From contig OZ035963.1 of NCBI GenBank assembly GCA_964034945.1, forward strand, positions 1,736,001 to 1,800,000: a DNA stretch of 64,000 bases, read 5' to 3'. A program made the translations under genes and the position numbers. Source of the DNA: Chrysopilus asiliformis (Eukaryota > Arthropoda > Insecta > Diptera > Rhagionidae). The notes beneath the pieces are model-generated. The model saw only the letters and a list, made by a program, of their open reading frames with translations. It was not told where the DNA came from and made no database searches. Positions 37,601 through 49,546 of the stretch are shown here, piece by piece (the stretch's first letter is position 1; the number at the start of each line of letters is the position of its first letter).

Positions 37601-40600
37601 GAGCAAACAGGACCCCTGAAAACGCATGAACACAGTGGAAATTTGAACACAATATTATAGAAATATTCGGCAACTTCTCATCCTTTTTTACCCGGAGGCA
37701 AAATAAAACCTAGAATCAACGATACACGACCTGGTCGTGAATTTGAAGTCTATATGTGGAACTTATTTGCTTTTGGCTCCAACAATGGTCGACTATGGCT
37801 AAGAGGGTGGAGAACACTATGCTTAACTGCCACTGTTGGAAACAGCATCATCTTAGCGCCATATGAATATAGATGGATACTTTGAATTGACGTGATTGAT
37901 TCTTATGGAAAATTTATGGATGACTTTATTTGAGTTTTGTGGCTATACAAAGTGATATAAATTGAAAATATTTCTTAGAACTGGTTAGAAATGGAGTTTT
38001 TTTTTGCCGAGGAGTGGTAGTAGGAAAGTAGCAAAAGAAAATTGAATTTGCATAACATTTCTAAACAAATATATTTATACATTGGCGAATGTATGAGAAT
38101 TTATTGGAGATTTTATTTACGAATATATCGATGAGTAGACAACTATTTTTGGTCTATTGTTGTGTTGTTGGAGTAAGAATTCGAATTTGAAGGGACATTT
38201 GTGTCATGTGTATGAAATTTACATATATTTTCCTATTCGTAACGAAAAAATAACTGCAAATATCGAGGACATTATAAAAAGTATGAAAAGAAAAGTCGGA
38301 AAAACTTGGACACAGTCCATTGACAACCCCCAATGTATATTTCAATTTTTTTTTTATTATTTTTATAACTTGCAGGAAGGGCGATAATATTTATGGATTG
38401 CAAATAAGGGAAATTTATGACCACAGGCAATGAAGTCGACTGCGGTGAATACAGAATGAAATATTATAAATAAAAAATTCAACAGCAAATACAACTTCTT
38501 TTCAATTTGACCTACTTCTTTATTTATTACTGAATATGGCCTCCGATTTGATGTGCGAATAATTTATTTAAGAAACTCGCATTACTTTTATGAAAATAAA
38601 TGTATGCAAATTTGGTTGTATTTTTTTTTAAAAATTACAAACTTGTTTTTAATAAAATATTTCTTTAAAAAGGCGAATTTAAACTATTTTAGTTATCTGC
38701 ACTATCACAATTTTTTCGAGAAACCACTATATAATGTTTCCGTATCGAGAAGTATAAATAAACACCAGAATAAGACCAGCATTAGGTCCTTTGCACGTAG
38801 AGGGTCCTGTGGGACCAATACGTTCATTATGTTTGGTTTTGTCTGTCTCGTTTAACATTGTTATGCTGTTAGGGTCATCCACCTGAGAAGGGGATGCTAC
38901 ATCATATAACACATGGTGTGTTTCTAGTTACATTTCATGGACACTGAGCCGAGAATTGTGTGGGAGTTTTTTTTTATCTCTGAGTCCATTTAAAGATAAC
39001 TTAATGATGTTTTGTTGCCATTTTTAAGATATATTTACTCTAATTAGTAATTCTTTTAGAAAACTTCTGATGATGTATGCAATGACATTTTCGTTATTTT
39101 TCGGAACCTCTTACCCATTTTTGTACTGGGGGGTTTTTTTTGTATTTGGATTTAATTATGTGAATCATCTTATTTCGGATTCTACGGTCAGTTTCTATAA
39201 GTGTAAGATTGAAATTCTAGAAACTTGAGTTTCTGAAATTTTCTTACAGGAATTTGTGGGCTAGGGAGAGATTCAAGTCGATTAACTGAAGGCAAAAAAC
39301 CAGACCATGGATTTTATGTGGTTTTAATGAGTTGACAGTCTTACGTCGCTCTCTAAACGTATACTCTGCTCATCTTGGTTACCTTAAAATTAAAGAACAG
39401 CTGCATGAAATTTTCTATCTGATATTGGTACCAGAAATTTCAAGGGTGCGACATGTGTAACGGAATGAAAGTGTACCATAACGGCATGGAATCCCACGTC
39501 AACAGTGGAGATGAAATGAAATTGCTTTAGTTCGGTTTAGATCCCGCAGCCATATGTGTAAGGGTAAAACATCGTGTGGTGGCAATAATACTTGTGTGTT
39601 CCCACTACCATTTCCATCGCGGATCTGTTTTATTTGCGAACTGTATGTATTCTATACCTACAGAACATGAGAATCACTCGTAAGGTACCTAATTATGTTA
39701 ATAACTAAAAATGTTATCTTACAGGTTCATCGCTGGAAGCAACTCAGGACACACTCCCACCCCCCACCGATCACATGATGCACACCGACACGGAACTGTA
39801 TTTACATAGATTAACGGTAAATGAGTTTACTTTGCCAACCATTGTATTCCGCATAAATCCCTGGGTAACCGAAATTGGGTGGTGGTGCTTGCTACGAGAT
39901 GTTTTATTGTGGGAGTAAGGGTTTGAGAGTGTTCCGTCGTAACTGCAAGCACACGTGGAAAATGTCTGTGTGCTTGTCGTTTATTCACCGCCTGTACATT
40001 AGCTTACTACATTTTGCACAGAAGTATAAAGAGCAGTATCTTCGGAAACAACATTAAAATACACGAAAATAACTTCTTTTAGTGTTTAATTTTTGAATGA
40101 AATTGCAACTTCATGCGGGAAAATAAACAGAGGTGCATTTTCTAAATTAAAATAAAATAAAACTTAATACTTTTGGATTCAAAACGAAATTATCACCCAT
40201 GAACCGGAAAGAAATCCAGACTTTCGTTCTCATTCCAAAATGGCAAATCGAATGGGAATCGTTAAATTCAAATCAGAATAAATTTATATCTTCCTCCCCG
40301 AAATCCGGCATAGTGAGCAGACGACGGGCGGTTAACGAGCTGACAGATTTAATAAAATTTCCGCAATTGGAAATAAGCTTTTACCATCAGCAGCCCGTTT
40401 ACAAAATGCGGTATGGGTTTCAGGTGTGGATAGAGATCAGCACTGTGGCCCGAAATTGAATTTTGTCACGTATGCGTGAAATTGTGGTACAAGGGTGAAT
40501 TTTTTTTTTCATAGAAAGGATGTGAAAAAACATATAAGAGAATTTTCCCTTGGGCTTGGGGAATCGCGTATTTTCTACTGTTTGTTACGGCGCGCGGCGC

Positions 40601-41692
40601 GGCCTTTTGCGAATTTTCTCTTTAGGGATGTAGCGGTCTTTTGAATGTGTTCAGTCTGTCGTACAAACAACTTGATTTATAATGAGATAAGCAGATAAGT
40701 GAGTTATTATTAATTTTCATTTTCCCCTCTTGGATTTTCAAAAATCTAAAAATACAGGAAAATCACATGACCTTAAATTGGCCCCGGTTGTTTTTATTTT
40801 CTGTCCATAAGAGATTGGCACGGAAATTAGGTATTAAAGTAATGCTAAAGCTTAAATTTCATAAAACTTCATATTTTTCCGTACTAATTAAATGGAATTT
40901 TCCGCCTGGATGTTCTTGTTGAAAAGAGTTGAAAAGTTTTGTATAACCGGCCAATAATATCACACTTGATTGGATAAAAACTTTATCGCTTATACATAAG
41001 TGACTGGTGTTGAACATACACAAAACATCCTCGTCCATTATATATTCTCTCCAGACGTTACCCCTTTTCGTCCTTTTCATTCTTTCTCTATTGAATAATG
41101 ACCGTAAACGGAATGATTCCCAAGAAGTTCGGTTAATTTTCATTTCCAATGAATTCCATTCATTCATTATTTCGATATCACTTCTATAGCCATTCGTACT
41201 GCTGTAACGACTGATAATAAAAATTGCTGCCCAATTTCCTGGCATCAAAACGACCCTTTGCTTTTATCCAGCCATTGTTTAATTTTTGTTCCTACGATCT
41301 CTTATGTGAATCCTGGGATGATTAGATTTGGGATGAAAATTTTCAATTATTTTGGATAATATTTAGAAAAACGATTTAATGGACTTTCCGTTTTATGAAA
41401 ATATTATGATTTTTAATAGTTCTAAAATTAATTAAATTCGATTAGGCTTCTTATCAGGAATGTCCCCAATTTGCCTTAGGACGGAAGTAGATTGAACCAA
41501 AAATAGTAGTAGATTGTAGCAGATTTTGAAAGAAAACCTTTTCTACCTATGCCGATATACCAATTTGTATAACTAAAGCTAAATAGCTTTATCATTCATA
41601 ACTCTAAAATTCTATCAACAAAAAACTTGCTGTAGTTCAGAAAATGACATTTAAAAAATTCTTTTGTATTGGCTGGCTCATATTTAATTTCG
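34653..41692. other. gene-free stretch (7 kb)
   Basis: No gene I can support. Frames on either strand (61-129 codons, longest 40859-41248 minus) show no domain and overlap shadows. A weak exon-like segment lies at 38765-38890 on the minus strand. A GC-rich patch GGCGCGCGGCGCGGCC sits at about 40589-40604 in otherwise AT-rich DNA. Mobile elements are scarcer here than elsewhere in the window. Confidence 0.4.
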
Positions 41693-41695
41693 TTA

Positions 41696-41911
41696 AGCCA
41701 GTTACAGACGTACGATCAAGTCTGCCAACTTGATCACGGACTAGTTGGCAGACATACAAAATATGCCGTCTGTAGGTATGTCTGCGGTTTGCCAATAGGT
41801 CGGTGGTCAGGTCCCCTGATCGATTTGTTAATATTTAAAGCATCTGTAGTAATGTCTGCCAACCGGTCCGTGATCAAGTTGGCAGACTTGATCGTACGTC
41901 TGTAGCTGGCT
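41696..41911. mobile_element. palindromic MITE, TTA target duplication (PIF/Harbinger-like)
   Basis: A 216-bp element between TTA (41693-41695) and TTA (41912-41914). Ends are AGCCAG(T/C)TACAGACGTACG, inverted at the right, and the arms pair for about 60 bp, including CAAGTCTGCCAACTTGATCA. No coding capacity; the 78-codon frame across it is chance. Confidence 0.88.
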
Positions 41912-42215
41912 TTAGAAGCTTTTTACATTTAACATGTATAATATAATTTTTTGGTTGATTCATGTATTTTACAAAAAATAGTAGTAGATTTGATTTACTA
42001 CGTACTGAAGCTTTTGAAGGCGAAAATAGTAGTAGATTTACTACAATTGTAGTAGGGGGGCATCGCTGCTTCTTATATCGGTAGAAGCAATTATCTATTC
42101 TGTATAGAAACATATTGATAAATTAACAAAATTTCGCAGAGAGGTGAAAGGTTTCGGATGGGGGCTCGTTTGGATATTTTGCAGAATATAACACGAGAAA
42201 ATTAACAAAACAATA

Positions 42216-42342
42216 GGCCCTATTCCAGGATCCCATACGAATGATTCGGATCGTAAACTCAATGTTGTTGTTGGTATAATACACTAACAACACCATTGAG
42301 TTTACGATCCGAATCATTCGTATGGGATCCTGGAATAGGGCC
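42216..42342. mobile_element. short MITE with perfect 49-bp inverted arms
   Basis: The arms 42216-42264 and 42294-42342 are perfect reverse complements over 49 bases (start GGCCCTATTCCAGGATCCCA) around a ~29-bp loop, with partial pairing continuing inwards. Flanked by TA on both sides, fitting Tc1/mariner-type insertion. No coding capacity. Absence of mismatches points to a recent insertion or gene conversion between arms. Confidence 0.88.
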
Positions 42343-42546
42343 TAATGTCTTTATTTCACTATTTAAAATAATCATGAACTTAAACTCTAAGAACTTGATT
42401 TTGAATTCCATCAATTGTTTTTTTTTACTTTTAAAGTTTTCTGGTGGCCAACCCTAACGCTTAACATTAAAAAAAACGGAATCAACCACTACTTGAGACG
42501 TGAATTTCAACAAAGATTGTTACTTTTGGCGCCAAAGTAATTTTAA

Positions 42547-42949
42547 ATAATAGTTCCATATTTTTAATGTTCTGAAGCAGTTCAGAACAAGCTTTCCATA
42601 CAAAATCCTGCACCACCATTTTTTTAATCACGAACAGCGCTTGGAACAAAGGGAAATTTTATACGGTAATGTACGGTAATGAAATGCTGCTAACTTCAAC
42701 ATAATAAATCTGACATTTTATTCTCAATTGAGGATTTTGTGTTGGTGGTTTGTTGGTTCTGTTCGACAGCGAAATAGTTTTAATCATGTGAGATAACGAA
42801 TCGTGATTATATCAAGAAAATATAGCAGTAACGGCATACTGATGTAACCAACGTGAAGTTAGTTGCTATTCGAACTCGATGAAATTTCCCACTTACTCTG
42901 GATCGTTTTTTTAATGTTCTGTGTTAATGTTCTAAAACACAACTAATAT
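42547..42949 (-). mobile_element. family R element, copy 1 (minus orientation)
   Basis: About 400 bp, highly similar to the reverse complement of 59224-59631. Ends carry a TTTTTTTAATGTTCT motif (plain at one end, doubled at the other) and sit next to TA, consistent with a Tc1/mariner-type MITE. A TTCTGAAGCAGTTCAGAA hairpin lies at 42570-42587. The two copies are in opposite orientation about 16.6 kb apart. No coding capacity. Confidence 0.8.
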
Positions 42950-44616
42950 CGTCTTTTGCGTACAACTTGGACAAAAATGCATTGCCGTAGATTCCACAAT
43001 GCAAAATCGAGTTTTTTCATGTAAATATAGAAATTTGATCCCTTAATTTGTAAATATTTTTATATTTTTTAAATTTCATGTCAAATGTTTTTATTTGATA
43101 GATACAATTGTGCTAGTGGATCGCCATTTTTTCTCGATTGTTGTTGTTGCTGGCTCACTGGATAACTCGCCGCTTTGTCGGAAATGGTGTTTTATAACGG
43201 TTCTGCCTTTTCAGTAAGTTAAACAACGCAGGTATTTAGGATGGCTATGTTTATTAATATTTCGGGCAATTCCCAAAACAAAAACCAAGAAAAAAAAATT
43301 ATTTCCTGCACAAAAACTGAGATACGTAATTATTATAAAATGTAGTTGTCGCGTTTTCACTAATTTTAATGTTTAAATGTAAAATTTAAATGATAATATC
43401 TAATGGGAATGCCTTGTTCTTTTATTAAAGAATTATTTTCATTTCCAAGAAGCCCATGATCTGTCCGCAAATAAATAAATACATTCAAACTATGGGTGGT
43501 AAATACTACTTTCTATCAGTCAGCCATATTCCGGGGATTGAAAATGGGATGGAAAAATCTAGAAACCGTAAAATTATTCAGATTAATTTCACGCCTTTTA
43601 GGCTCCAACGAATAAAACCTCTTGTCAACTTCAAAAGGATTTTTATCGTATTCGTGATGGCCTTCTTATTTGGTTTAGCTTGGCGAAGGGGGATATAATA
43701 TGAAGATTGCAAGGAAACATTCTACGGCAAATACGTGTGAACTGTTTTTGCACTTTATTTTGTGTTGTTTGATGATGTCCATTACTATTAAATAAAATAC
43801 TCAATAAAGTAATTTTGTGGGCTGTGACAAAATCTGCCCTTCCGGCCAAAAATTTTAAGGATTCTCTGCATAATGTTAATGTAGAAAATTCCTGGATATA
43901 AAAAAATGTCGCTGAGAGCAATTTCGGTTAAGTTTATTTAGCAATTTAGAGGTCCTTTAATGTCTTGTGTAAAATCGTTATGAGTTTATTTACATTTTCT
44001 GATTTTTATTAACTCTTAAGACAGTGGTATTTTACCCTCAAGTAAATTGAGTGAAAGAAGCAAACATTGGACGAAATCCTCATCATAATAGTAATAATAA
44101 GACGTGCCCTTACATAGTTTTAGTATGGCAATTTTCGTTGATTCCCAGGACTTGTTGATTTGAAGACATTTAGAAGATATTGCTATGCCATTCCTAAACG
44201 TGGCTGGAATAGTTACGAGCGCTTACGTTTTTAATGGGACTCTCGAATATCTGAAGGGGTTCAGTGATACTTGAGTTTTTTCCATGTTCACAGATGTCTC
44301 CCAAGGGAAACGTTATTCGATTTACAAGGGAAAAAAGCAAGACAACGACCAAAATAAATTGTTAAAACGTGCTTTTACTTTATGATATAAAGAAATCATT
44401 TCCGGGTAACATTTTTAATTTTCTCATGGTCTTGAAAATGTTAATCGGAAATTGTCAATCAGATAAAATGCATGACGCCAATAAATTTCAAATTATGAAT
44501 GTTTTACAAGTAAACTTTAACGAAATTGAGTAAATGATTTCTCAAGTATATTTACATTGACATTGAGACATTTGGAACTCTATTTTTTTTCAAATATTTA
44601 TAATTTTTTGCAATAT
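42950..44616. other. gene-free stretch
   Basis: No supported gene. Opposed frames at 43456-43698 (+) and 43643-43921 (-) are 80 and 92 codons with no domain. Confidence 0.5.
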
Positions 44617-44956
44617 TAACCCCCGTCGCACACTTCAGCTAAGCGAGCTCAACTACGTGAACTAAGTTTCTCGCTGAAAGTAAAATCCTTAGCATTTGCA
44701 TTGGCGACCGCATACTTCAGCGAAACTATGAAACTACATCGCGTAGTCATGGGCGACGCGGACTAAGCTCGCTTGCGTAGTTCCCCAGCAAGATTCGGAA
44801 CTAGTTACGTAACTAGTGGAGTAACGTGATAATTCACTGTTACCCTATGCGTGAATCTTCTTAGAGCGTTGGGAAAAAACTCACGTGCAATTGACAATCT
44901 GTGTGAATGTCTATCGCACTTACTCCAACACCAAACGTATATAAGTATGTCTTGCT

Positions 44957-45574
44957 CTAGCAATGTAGAAACGAGACAGCCTTATGCTTATTAGGTGTGA
45001 GATGAAATGAGACAAAATATGTGAATATTTTGTTACCAGTAACGCTAAAAGTAACATGTGTTATTAAAGTGTTTTCCGAATCCTCATTTCTTGTGTTTTC
45101 CGGATCCTCATTTGGCGAAGCAGGAGCGTTTGCTATTCCCAATGAAACTTCTGCGGAAGCAACATCGAGTGGAAATTCCACAATTTGAAGATCCGAGTTC
45201 AAATTAAGGAATTCCCGAATCATTCGATGTTGCTTTCGCAGATATGTCACTGGGAATAACAAAAGTTGATGCAAGAACAGAATGGTTGGATGGAATGACA
45301 TTAGTTTGTCTCTCTTCGTCCAATGGCGATGCGAAAGTAAATAAGAATACTTCACCACTACACGCACATTTACATCCTTCCACAGATGCGAAGTGTTGCA
45401 TTTGTAGTTGAACACGTTACTAAAATCTTGCTGGGTCAGACCTGAACTACGCGAACGACTTCGGTGGCATCGCTGACACTCACATATAAATATTTTCGGC
45501 GTTATACAGTGTAGAATCGGTGTTTTCAAAAGTGTAGTATTTTGTGGACATAAATGTGTAAGTGCCAATTGCAT
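44957..45574 (-). CDS. unrecognised ORF inside Harbinger-like element (205 aa)
   Basis: An ATG-to-stop frame of 205 codons, longer than expected by chance at this composition. It lies wholly within the Harbinger-like element, so it probably descends from an element protein. I see no DDE-transposase or MADF/Myb-like motif. The N-terminal half has Cys/His residues (CxC and CRS around residues 32-37) and an Arg/Ser run near 38-43; the C-terminal part (about 150-170) is acidic. A second frame (45204-45401) overlaps it, so a frameshifted ancestral gene is possible. Function unknown. Confidence 0.35.
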   Translation of the reverse strand: MQLALTHLCPQNTTLLKTPILHCITPKIFICECQRCHRSRSRSSGLTQQDFSNVFNYKCNTSHLWKDVNVRVVVKYSYLLSHRHWTKRDKLMSFHPTILFLHQLLLFPVTYLRKQHRMIREFLNLNSDLQIVEFPLDVASAEVSLGIANAPASPNEDPENTRNEDSENTLITHVTFSVTGNKIFTYFVSFHLTPNKHKAVSFLHC

Positions 45575-45670
45575 TTGGACTGGAAAACGTGAAAATATTT
45601 ACCGAAAATATCGCCGCGTAGCTTAGCTCAAGTGTGCAACGAGTGAGCTAACCCAGCTTAGCTATATAAC

Positions 45671-46810
45671 TAGGGCCCGGATTTAAGGCACTTATAAAAT
45701 GGGAAAAAAGGCAGGCAAAAAGGCAGTATAAAAGACTGAATAAGCATTAATTTTTCAAAAAAAAGGCATTTATTTAAACAAAAGGCATTTTCATTGCACG
45801 AATATGACATATCATGTATCACAAAATTGAACGCAGAACGCTTGCAAAAAATTTCAGATAAATTAAATTCATATAAATAAATTTAAAAAAATATATAAAA
45901 AGCTAATAGCCGTATAAAGAGCCTCACTTCATTTAAGTAATATAAGTGTTCGCTGCTTTTTACCTACAACTTGTTATAGTGACGTTACTTTAGGTGCATT
46001 AAGAATCATAATAGGTAATACGGATCTAATACTGATTGCAAGAAATAATTAAGTGAACTAATAAAACTTACCTAAAAGTTCTTTTCTAATCCCCGAAATT
46101 GTTTCTAAATAGCAGGTTTCCAATTTTTTCGTAACGTTGATTCATCTGGAATTTTTTCATGGCAATATTTTTGAAAAAAACTCTTTCAAAATATAATTAT
46201 TCAATTTCCAAAGTGGAATATTTGCTTTAACAAATGCCATACATAAATCTCTAAAAAATTATGAGTCGCTTCTTCTGCTGATTGCATTTTTGAATAACCC
46301 GACTTTTTTTGAAATTGCTTTCTGCAATAAATTCTTGTGTATGGCAATTTTTATGTGTTGTGTCACAAAATACTTTTTTGAATGATTCACTACTTTTTCG
46401 CACATTTTGCAGAAAAGCAAACTCCCGTCTGTCGAGAAACAGTCTTTACCAAATGTATTTACAAGGTTCACGAGTATAAGGCGGTTTTCTCGTGTGATTT
46501 TTGGCATTTCTAAGATTTCAATTTACTACCAAAACTAAACTGATCGTACATTGGCGCAACTGTCATAAATATAGGCATTGCCAAATCAAAAAAAAAATAA
46601 TGATAATTTTTATGGGTACTTAAATTACCCTAAAAGGAATTTATAAATCTTTTTAAGATCGGAATTATTAAAAAAGGCATTAAAAAAAGGCTAAATGGTC
46701 GAAAAAGTGGGAAAATAAGCAAAAATGCCTAAAAGGCAGTTATTATACAAAAATGAACGAAAAAAGCAAAATAGGCAAAATGCCTTTTTGCCTTAAATAT
46801 CCGGGCCCTG
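45671..46810 (-). mobile_element. hAT element, first-exon-only form, copy 2 (1140 bp)
   Basis: Flanked by a perfect 8-bp duplication TATATAAC (45663-45670 and 46811-46818). Ends and interior match 17786-18922 almost throughout, including the AAAGGCA-rich subterminal DNA and the same missing catalytic region. It is inserted into the right terminus of the Harbinger-like element, so it is the younger of the two. Confidence 0.92.
46072..46507 (-). pseudogene. N-terminal exon of hAT transposase (CGGBP1-like zinc finger), disabled, copy 2
   Basis: An 82-codon frame from ATG at 46507, with the finger residues C33, C36, H51 and H57 retained. It differs from copy 1 by four bases, all changing residues (Q6R, N29S, I35M, S65I). 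The same TAA follows SDS, so the nonsense change predates the split. Beyond it, one extra T in a T-run breaks the ANIPLWKLNN...IPDEST reading that is still continuous in copy 1. The AG|GTAAGT donor is kept at 46072/46071. Confidence 0.8.
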
Positions 46811-46868
46811 TATATAACTATAGCTAGCCTCGGTCACATAGCTTAGCTGAAGTGTGCAACGGGGGTAA

Positions 46869-48995
46869 ATGTTGTAATTTTTTCCCAACATTAATTTTTA
46901 TTTATATTTTATTAAAACATCAAAAATTACGTAAGGATGGTTGAGGAAATTTTTAAAATTGGATGCACAAATTAGTTGTAATATTGTTGTTAAGCTTTCG
47001 AAGGTAGAATTTTAATTATCAACAATATTAATTGAAGAAAATTTATTGTCGATAATTTAGAAACAAATGATTTATATTCCTTGGAAATATTACTGAAAAA
47101 TTTGAAGGTTATCACAATTTGCGTGCGCAGTTGTTGAAGTTGTGAAAAAGTTTTGATTTGTTTTCGTATGGAAAGTTTTACTAAAGTCTGAAGAAAATCA
47201 TTTATACTTGTATAGTTACAGAAACAGTAGACATAGTAAATACTCATAATAAGAATAACGTTATATGTATGCATATCCTATGGCGGAAGAGGCTGGAGTA
47301 GAAGTTTTAATTCAAAGTTTGCCGACTTTGGAAAAGTTTGAATGTTTTTGCAATAAAGAGAGTAATAGAAGAAAATATAGGTCTAAACTTATCGCTGGTA
47401 GGTATAAAAGACGAGACAAGAGATTGAAAGAAAAACAAGTAGCTCATCTTCCATAAAATTTAACCCTGTTGTTACCCACCCTCTCGAAAAGAAACCACCA
47501 GAATTTGTCGGAAGGCGATAAGTTACGTGTACTTGAAAAGAAATTATTAAATGTGTAACGACCTACATCACTTATCAAACATACATACATCTACGAACTT
47601 TTTATATATATATATATTTGTCTTCTTATTAATATAAGACTAGATTATTTAAAGTTAAACACTTAATTCAAGTTGAGCATATATTTAATATGAAACAAGC
47701 TCAATAACAAACATTTCAAGCATTTCATAATTGCTTAAGACTTTCATTAAAGTCATAGGAAATCATTTAAATTACTATTTTGTTTACAATTCTTTAATTA
47801 TCAAAATACCTGCATTAACATTGCTTGTTTCGAAAGCTCGATAGATGAACTTAAATTATTTTTGATTATTTTCATTACCTGAAATATAAAAATGTTTGTT
47901 AATTCAATTCTTTTTTGTTTTGATGGTTTTTCCTTCTCTTTCATAAGTTCTGTTTGTCAGTAATTGTTTATTAATTCAACAACTTTTAATATTTACAAGC
48001 GCGAAGTGAAAATGATAAATTAATAGGGTCGTTAACAAATACATAGTTGTTTCAGTGGTATTACCCTAATCAATTGCTTTCGTATTTGGACTCTAATGTC
48101 TAATCTGATGGACGTTCTTATGTAAACACGAAATGTTTACCATTTGTTTGTGACCTACATGCAACAGGTAATATTTATTTAAAACACTTTTTTGTTGTTA
48201 CAGTTTATTAGAAAGAAAAGTCATTTCCATATCATTTAAAAACTTTGGAAGACAACTTTCTTTTTCTTTTAGAAATCCATTTCTATAAGGAAAAAGATTT
48301 CATACATTATATCAGATAACAAAATTTAAATCTGAAATTTTAACGGAATTTCCCCTACGGAACTTCCCCAAAAGTTTCTTTTCGCTAAATACTCGCAAAA
48401 AGCTTAATTCGACAAATACACAGTTTCTACGATTGCGCAATAAATTTCGTAAATAATTCTCCTTCAAAATTTTTGCTAAAGTATTCACACCACATTTACG
48501 AGTCGAATTATCCACTTCCATTCTTTTTTGTAGTTTTTGTTTTACATTTTTTCTGCGTTTTTGTAGAAGAAATATTAAAATGCTTCATTTTTTCCAAGTA
48601 ATATTTCCAATAACCTTCCAATTTTTTAAAAATTTTGAATGATATTTAAGATTTTATTTAATGTCTTGTAAAAGCATTCATCGCCTGTGTGAAAGGCTAT
48701 TCTTTTGGAATTTAATTAATTAATTAATTGATTTATGGTTAAATGAATTATACCTTTTCTGATACCTTTACCTAATGAAAAATTTGCGGTGAGTTAAATG
48801 AGGAAGATTTGAAAAAAAAATTACCTATCAATCTCCTGCTGTTTAAGTTCTTTGCGCTATTGTTTTTTTTTTTTGTTCTTTTCTCCTGCTTCTTGAGTTC
48901 CCTGCACATTTTTTTAAAAACTCCTTGAATTCTCTGATGTGGAAAAGAAGTTGTGATTATACTCATGGCGAGATGATTAACGGATATCATACTAA
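46869..48995. other. gene-free stretch
   Basis: Very AT-rich, with no supported gene. It has a (TA)n tract near 47601-47614 and (TTAA)n at about 48713-48730. Frames up to 94 codons (46990-47274, minus) lack domains. Confidence 0.5.
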
Positions 48996-49324
48996 TCATA
49001 CTAATATATACAAATGAGTTGGTGTCTGTCTGTTTGTCTGTCTGTACCTCTTTCACGCAAAAACGGCTGAACCGATTGACTTGAAATTTGGCATGAGTAT
49101 CTGTGGTAGTTCTGGTTCCAACATAGGCATACGGAAAAGTATCGCGAGGTGTGGGGGGAGTAAGGGGAGGGGGTAAAGTGATTTCGAAACTTAGTTTTTG
49201 CGCTGTGTTACTCTTTCGCGGGGAAACCACCGAGCCATTGGCCTAAAGTTTAGCTCCAACATAGACCATCAAAAAAAAAAAAATTGAAAAAACTTAACCC
49301 GGCAACGACGGGTATGCAAGCTAG
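48996..49324 (+). mobile_element. non-autonomous Helitron-type element, family H copy 4 (complete)
   Basis: 329 bp, starting TCATACTAATATATACAAAT after A and ending hairpin ACCCG-GCAACGA-CGGGT (49297-49313), ATGCAAGCTAG, then T. Very similar to 31270-31602, with two internal units and a short GTCT tract. Just before it, GATATCATACTAA duplicates the 5' end sequence. Confidence 0.92.
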
Positions 49325-49487
49325 TGTGTTAATAAACTTTTTATTTTCTCATGGCAGCAAATATCTGTATAGCTAGTATCGATATTTAATGTTTTTTTTT
49401 AAATTTCTTGCCAGTATTCACTGCTTATAACGCGGCTCGTCATTTTAAAATAAAGCAGAGGATTCATAAGTACAGTAGTGTTAGACG

Positions 49488-49546
49488 TCTTTTCCAGCTA
49501 ACTTCCTGAACTTTTCCAGCTAACTTCCAGCTAATTTCCTGAACTT
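49488..49546 (+). repeat. short imperfect tandem repeat (TTTTCCAGCTAACTTCCTGAAC)
   Basis: CCAGCTAACTTCC occurs twice and CCAGCTAATTTCC once within 60 bp, two of them followed by TGAACTT. This looks like replication slippage. Confidence 0.65.

Larger units (their letters stand above)
44620..46865. mobile_element. PIF/Harbinger-like element, interrupted by a hAT copy
   Basis: The left end CCCCCGTCGCACACTTCAGC and the complement of the right end CCCCCGTTGCACACTTCAGC are inverted repeats (~25 bp). TAA flanks both ends (44617-44619 and 46866-46868), the TWA-type duplication of PIF/Harbinger. Without the 1148-bp hAT insertion (including its duplication) the element is about 1.1 kb. The CACACTTCAGCTAAGC/GCACACTTGAGCTAAGC motif occurs again inside (about 45625-45645), giving a compound right terminus. 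The interior carries a 205-codon minus-strand frame. Confidence 0.8.

Noticed and set aside
40589..40604. GC-rich palindromic patch considered as a CpG promoter
   Set aside because: Only ~16 bp and no coding start, TATA box or initiator nearby that forms a convincing promoter.
40859..41248. 129-codon minus-strand frame
   Set aside because: About the longest frame expected by chance in this much AT-rich DNA; no domain, splice or promoter context.
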